Assembly (NCBI GenBank): GCA_958427975.1
Contig: CAUAEH010000006.1
Location: 1 to 63,372 of the forward strand
Reading direction: 5' to 3'
Source of the DNA: an uncultured Collinsella sp.
GTDB taxonomy: Bacteria > Actinomycetota > Coriobacteriia > Coriobacteriales > Coriobacteriaceae
Length of the DNA stretch: 63,372 nt
Position numbers and translations under genes: made by a program
Shown here: one piece after another, positions 60,492 to 63,372 of the stretch
Numbering within the stretch: the first letter of the stretch is position 1
Layout: each line of letters begins with the position of its first letter
Notes under the pieces: generated by a model
Database searches by the model: none
The model's input: only the letters and a program-made list of their open reading frames with translations
Told to the model about the DNA's origin: nothing

Positions 60492-61775
60492 ATGCTTGAT
60501 ATCAAGTTTGTTCGCGAGAACCCCGATGCCATCGATGTCGCCATGGCTAACCGCCAGACGTCTTGGGATCGCGAGAAGTTCTTTGAGCTCGACGACGAGC
60601 GCCGTGCCGTCATCACCGAGGTCGAGGAGCTCCAGGCTACGCGCAACGCCGAGTCCAAGAAGATCGGCGCCCTGATGAAGGAGGGCAAGAAGGACGAGGC
60701 CGAGGCCGCCAAGGAGGCCGTGCGCGCCGTCAACGAGAAGATTGACGGTCTGGCCGAGCGCCGTACTGCTCTCGAGCAGGAGCAGTACGACTTCATGGCT
60801 CACCTGCCCAACATTCCTTGCGAGGCCACGCCGTACGGCAAGGACGAGGACGAGAATATTGAGCGCCGTCGTTGGGGCACCCCGCGCGAGTTCGACTTCG
60901 ACTTTAAGCCGCATTGGGATCTGGGCACCGATCTGGACATCCTCGACTTCGAGCGCGGCAACAAGCTCTCCGGCAGCCGTTTTACCGTTCTCGGTGGCGC
61001 CGGCGCCCGCCTGGAGCGCGCCCTCATCAACTTCTTCCTCGATACGCACACCAGCCGTGGTTTTAAGGAGTGGTGGCCGCCCATCGTCGTCAAGCGTCAG
61101 ACCATGTTTGGCACGGGTCAGCTGCCCAAGTTCGAGGACGACGCCTACCACGTCTCGGGCGACAACTTCCTGATCCCCACCGCCGAGGTCGTGCTCACCA
61201 ACCTGCACGCCGGCGAGGTCCTCGACGCCGACACCCTGCCGCGCCGCTACACCGCCTTCACCCCCTGCTTCCGCGAGGAGGCCGGTTCCGCCGGTCGCGA
61301 CACCCGCGGCATCATCCGTCAGCACGAGTTCGACAAGGTCGAGATGGTCAAGTTCGCTAAGCCGGAGGAGTCCGACGAGGAGCTCGAGAGCATGACCGCC
61401 GAGGCCGAGTACCTGCTGCAGCAGCTGGGCCTTCCGTATCGCGTGATTAGCCTGTGCACCGGCGACTTGGGCTTCTCTGCCCGTCAGACCTACGACGTCG
61501 AGGTCTGGCTGCCGAGCTACAACGCCTACAAGGAGATCAGCTCCTGCTCCAACTGCGGCGACTTCCAGGCCCGCCGCGCCAACATCAAGTACCGCGACCC
61601 CGAGAACTTCAAGGGTTCGCGCTACCTGCACACGCTCAACGGTTCCGGCCTGCCGGCCGGCCGCACCATGGCCGCCATTCTGGAGAACTACCAGAACGCC
61701 GACGGCACCATCACGATTCCCGAGGTCCTGCGTCCTTACATGGGTGGTCTCGAGAAGATCGAGCCGGTCGCGTAA
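60492..61775 (+). CDS. serS: seryl-tRNA synthetase
   Basis: Class II synthetase, 427 aa. N-terminal coiled-coil arm (about 30-105), motif 2 FREEAGSAGRDTRGIIRQHEF, and motif 3 GSGLPAGRTMAAILEN. LDIKFVRENPDAI is the standard start, so ATG at 60492 (GGAGG upstream) is chosen over an ATG nine codons earlier. Terminator at 61799. Confidence 0.96.
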   Translation: MLDIKFVRENPDAIDVAMANRQTSWDREKFFELDDERRAVITEVEELQATRNAESKKIGALMKEGKKDEAEAAKEAVRAVNEKIDGLAERRTALEQEQYDFMAHLPNIPCEATPYGKDEDENIERRRWGTPREFDFDFKPHWDLGTDLDILDFERGNKLSGSRFTVLGGAGARLERALINFFLDTHTSRGFKEWWPPIVVKRQTMFGTGQLPKFEDDAYHVSGDNFLIPTAEVVLTNLHAGEVLDADTLPRRYTAFTPCFREEAGSAGRDTRGIIRQHEFDKVEMVKFAKPEESDEELESMTAEAEYLLQQLGLPYRVISLCTGDLGFSARQTYDVEVWLPSYNAYKEISSCSNCGDFQARRANIKYRDPENFKGSRYLHTLNGSGLPAGRTMAAILENYQNADGTITIPEVLRPYMGGLEKIEPVA

Positions 61776-61798
61776 GTTGGCTGCATAGGGGATATGCA

Positions 61799-61828
61799 AG
61801 GGCGCTCCTTCGGGGGCGCCCTATTTCG
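61799..61828 (+). terminator. terminator of serS
   Basis: AGGGCGCTCC with GGGGGCGCCCT around TTC, followed by ATTTCG. Confidence 0.7.
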
Positions 61829-61948
61829 TGCGCAGGTCCATACCATGCCGTGCGGACAGCTCAATAGAAAACACACGAACAACTGTTCTGTATACAGCCA
61901 TCTACCTGCTATGCTTTTGCTAAATAAGAGCGAGAGAAAGGGGACGCG

Positions 61949-62326
61949 ATGGAGCTGTTTGATGATCGGGTGGTTTTGTTTGAGAGCGACGAGGGCGGGG
62001 AGTACCTGCTTGTAACGTGTGAGCCGTCTGGCATGGGCGGCCTGGTGGTTCGGCAGACGAGTGAGGGTCCGTTGACACAATGGTGCTTTGAGGAGTCGCC
62101 GCATGTGGTCGAGACCTTTGTGACGCACGAGGGGCTTGTGGCGCTGGAGCACTTCTATGGAGTTGGGACTTCCAACCAGGTCGCGCGCATGCTGAGCATC
62201 TCGTTTGCCGATTATGATTGTGCCCAGCGGGTGAGATCGCTCCTGAGGGAACTTGATGCCAAGTTTGACGTGATCGAAAAGCCAATCGATCGTACGGGGA
62301 ACAGCGGTATATGCGGAGCAGCATGA
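61949..62326 (+). CDS. hypothetical protein, 125 aa
   Basis: Not recognised. Acidic, mixed alpha-beta protein (DDRVVLFESDEGGEYLLVTC, LVALEHFYGVGTSNQVARML, QRVRSLLRELDAKFDV). No membrane segment. A good GAAAGGGG site precedes the ATG. It lies between serS and the tRNA-Arg cluster. Confidence 0.65.
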   Translation: MELFDDRVVLFESDEGGEYLLVTCEPSGMGGLVVRQTSEGPLTQWCFEESPHVVETFVTHEGLVALEHFYGVGTSNQVARMLSISFADYDCAQRVRSLLRELDAKFDVIEKPIDRTGNSGICGAA

Positions 62327-62362
62327 CAAAACTGCGTTCCACAAAAAAGTTTGAGATTGTGC

Positions 62363-62392
62363 TTGACTCCAATAAGCTAAAGTGGTTTTATA
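62363..62392 (+). promoter_or_regulatory. promoter of tRNA-Arg copy 1
   Basis: TTGACT (62363-62368) and TTTATA (62387-62392), 18-bp spacing. Confidence 0.6.
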
Positions 62393-62403
62393 TGTCTTGC
62401 GCT

Positions 62404-62480
62404 GCGGCGTTACCTCAGCTGGATAGAGGGTCTGACTACGAATCAGAACGTCATAGGTTCGAATCCTATACGCCGCACCA
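62404..62480 (+). tRNA. tRNA-Arg (anticodon ACG), copy 1
   Basis: Acceptor GCGGCGT with ACGCCGC, anticodon loop CTACGAA, T loop TTCGAAT, encoded CCA. A34 should be deaminated to inosine. Confidence 0.97.
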
Positions 62481-62711
62481 ATTGAAATTGAAAGCCTCCG
62501 GCAACGGGGGCTTTTCTTTTACGTCGGCACTGCATGGATTCGAACCTCGGTCGAGGCGCGGGCGTAAAGAAAACGCGGAGCGTTTTTAGCCCGCGGGCGA
62601 GCGCGCCGGCAGGCGGGCGAAGCCGGTGCGGATCCGCGAAGCGGATGCGCGGAATTCTATACGCCGCACCAATCGAAATTGAAAGCCTCCGGCAACGGGG
62701 GCTTTTATTTT
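62461..62711. mobile_element. tRNA 3'-end mini-element B (after tRNA-Arg copy 1)
   Basis: Direct repeats of the tRNA-Arg 3' end plus terminator start at 62461 and 62652 (period 191 bp). The intervening part has the inverted T-arm-like GGATTCGAACCT, a CCTCG/CGAGG hairpin, and the conserved core 62567-62653. The second tRNA tail carries GAATTC for GAATCC and one later change. Confidence 0.75.
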
Positions 62712-62760
62712 ATGGCGGTATCCCATGGATCCGAATCTCGGTCGAGGCGCGGGCGTCTCA
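62712..62760. repeat. truncated copy of the mini-element left end
   Basis: The stretch with GGATCCGAATCTCGGTCG and GAGGCGCGGGCGT matches the left end of element B, then breaks off before the AAGAAAACG core. Confidence 0.65.
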
Positions 62761-62794
62761 ATCATCACTTCGTAAAATTTTTCCAAATTGTCGC

Positions 62795-62823
62795 TTGACC
62801 CATCGAGGGGTCACGTGCATAAT
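62795..62823 (+). promoter_or_regulatory. promoter of tRNA-Arg copy 2
   Basis: TTGACC (62795-62800) and CATAAT (62818-62823), 17-bp spacing. Same pattern as copy 3. Confidence 0.75.
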
Positions 62824-62835
62824 AATCCGTACGTT

Positions 62836-62912
62836 GCGGCGTTACCTCAGCTGGATAGAGGGTCTGACTACGAATCAGAACGTCATAGGTTCGAATCCTA
62901 TACGCCGCACCA
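62836..62912 (+). tRNA. tRNA-Arg (anticodon ACG), copy 2
   Basis: Sequence identical to copy 1 over the full 77 bases, including CCA. Confidence 0.97.
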
Positions 62913-63140
62913 ATTGAGTTTTAAGCCTCCGGAAACGGGGGCTTTTCCTTTACGGGGGCATTGCGGAGATTCGAACCTCGTTCGAGGCGCGAGCGTCAAG
63001 AAAACGCGGAGCGTTTTTAGCGAGCGGGCGAGTCCGCCGGCAGGCGGGCGAAGCCGGTGCGGATCCGCGCAGCGGATGCGCGGAATCCTATACGCCGCAC
63101 CAATTGAATTTTAAAGCCTCCGGTAACGGAGGCTTTTCTT
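62893..63140. mobile_element. tRNA 3'-end mini-element C (after tRNA-Arg copy 2)
   Basis: Direct repeats of the tRNA tail and terminator start at 62893 and 63083 (period 190 bp). Left end GATTCGAACCTCG, core 62998-63084 nearly identical to A and B (one change gives CGCGCAGCGG for CGCGAAGCGG). Confidence 0.75.
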
Positions 63141-63219
63141 ATATCGCGATGCGTCGAAGATCGCATCAAGTGGTCAAAATGAGTAAAAATCAAATTCAAT
63201 AACTTTTTTCGAAAAATGC

Positions 63220-63248
63220 TTGACCTTTATTCAGTCGATGTGCATAAT
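63220..63248 (+). promoter_or_regulatory. promoter of tRNA-Arg copy 3
   Basis: TTGACC (63220-63225) and CATAAT (63243-63248), 17-bp spacing. Confidence 0.75.
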
Positions 63249-63260
63249 AATCAACAAGTC

Positions 63261-63337
63261 GCGGCGTTACCTCAGCTGGATAGAGGGTCTGACTACGAAT
63301 CAGAACGTCATAGGTTCGAATCCTATACGCCGCACCA
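63261..63337 (+). tRNA. tRNA-Arg (anticodon ACG), copy 3
   Basis: Identical to copies 1 and 2. The window ends 35 bp later within its terminator region, so a fourth element may follow outside. Confidence 0.97.
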
Positions 63338-63372
63338 TTTGAGATTAAAGCTCCCGGCAACGGGGGCTTTTC

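Overview
The window is high-GC, gene-dense bacterial chromosome. Its content fits a Coriobacteriia member (Actinomycetota), most like Collinsella; that assignment is inference from protein style and layout (monoderm tad pilus genes without an outer-membrane secretin, an L-2-hydroxyacid dehydrogenase, a T-box before pheST, a CbiMQO cobalt transporter). No rRNA, complete prophage or CRISPR array is present.

Layout. 1-850: 3'-truncated IS110-type transposase on the minus strand with a structured leader. 0.99-7.3 kb: recQ, a GntR/UTRA regulator, an FrlB-like SIS gene with operator-like repeats, an L-2-hydroxyacid dehydrogenase (minus), and metA with acetyl-CoA-type residues. 7.3-13.4 kb: an AbiEi/nuclease-like gene bracketed by related palindromes, 5-formyl-THF cyclo-ligase and a large M16C peptidase (both minus), with several families of intergenic palindromes. 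13.4-18.2 kb: accessory stretch (AlbA_2/ATPase regulator, an unknown gene, HNH nuclease, zinc-ribbon protein, DUF5710 protein) and tRNA-Val. 18.5-29.4 kb: EamA transporter, DUF4012 protein, glmM, M32 carboxypeptidase (minus), T-box-pheS-pheT. 29.6-34.3 kb: cbiM-cbiQ-cbiO, a zinc-dependent phospholipase C-like gene, and a second nuclease-like gene (minus). 34.7-40.8 kb: pyk (minus), a Ca2+-type P-ATPase with a ribosome-site-sequestering leader, rsgA. 41.0-50.6 kb: a compact tad pilus operon (cpaB, cpaE, cpaF, tadB, tadC, flp, several TadE/TadG-like genes, DUF192). 50.6-51.4 kb: small toxin-antitoxin-like pair and tRNA-Phe. 51.4-63.4 kb: a four-hairpin array with 62-bp period, a GH5-like gene lacking its acid/base glutamate, rsmI, metG, rsmA, tatD, tRNA-Leu, SPFH protein, rlmH, proC, a 57-aa membrane protein, serS, an unknown gene, and three tRNA-Arg(ACG) genes.

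The genes serve translation (pheST, metG, serS, rsmA, rsmI, rlmH, rsgA, tRNAs), cell envelope (glmM, DUF4012, tad pilus), central metabolism (pyk, hydroxyacid dehydrogenase, metA, proC, folate) and metal transport.

The most unusual observation is a family of small elements at tRNA 3' ends (tRNA-Leu and two tRNA-Arg copies). Each carries a conserved GC-rich core of about 87 bp between two direct copies of the tRNA 3' end plus its terminator, with repeat periods of 189, 191 and 190 bp. Other strong leads are the 62-bp-period hairpin array at 51457-51687, the two-state leader of the P-type ATPase, and Ala in place of Gly before the pilin cleavage site throughout the tad locus.
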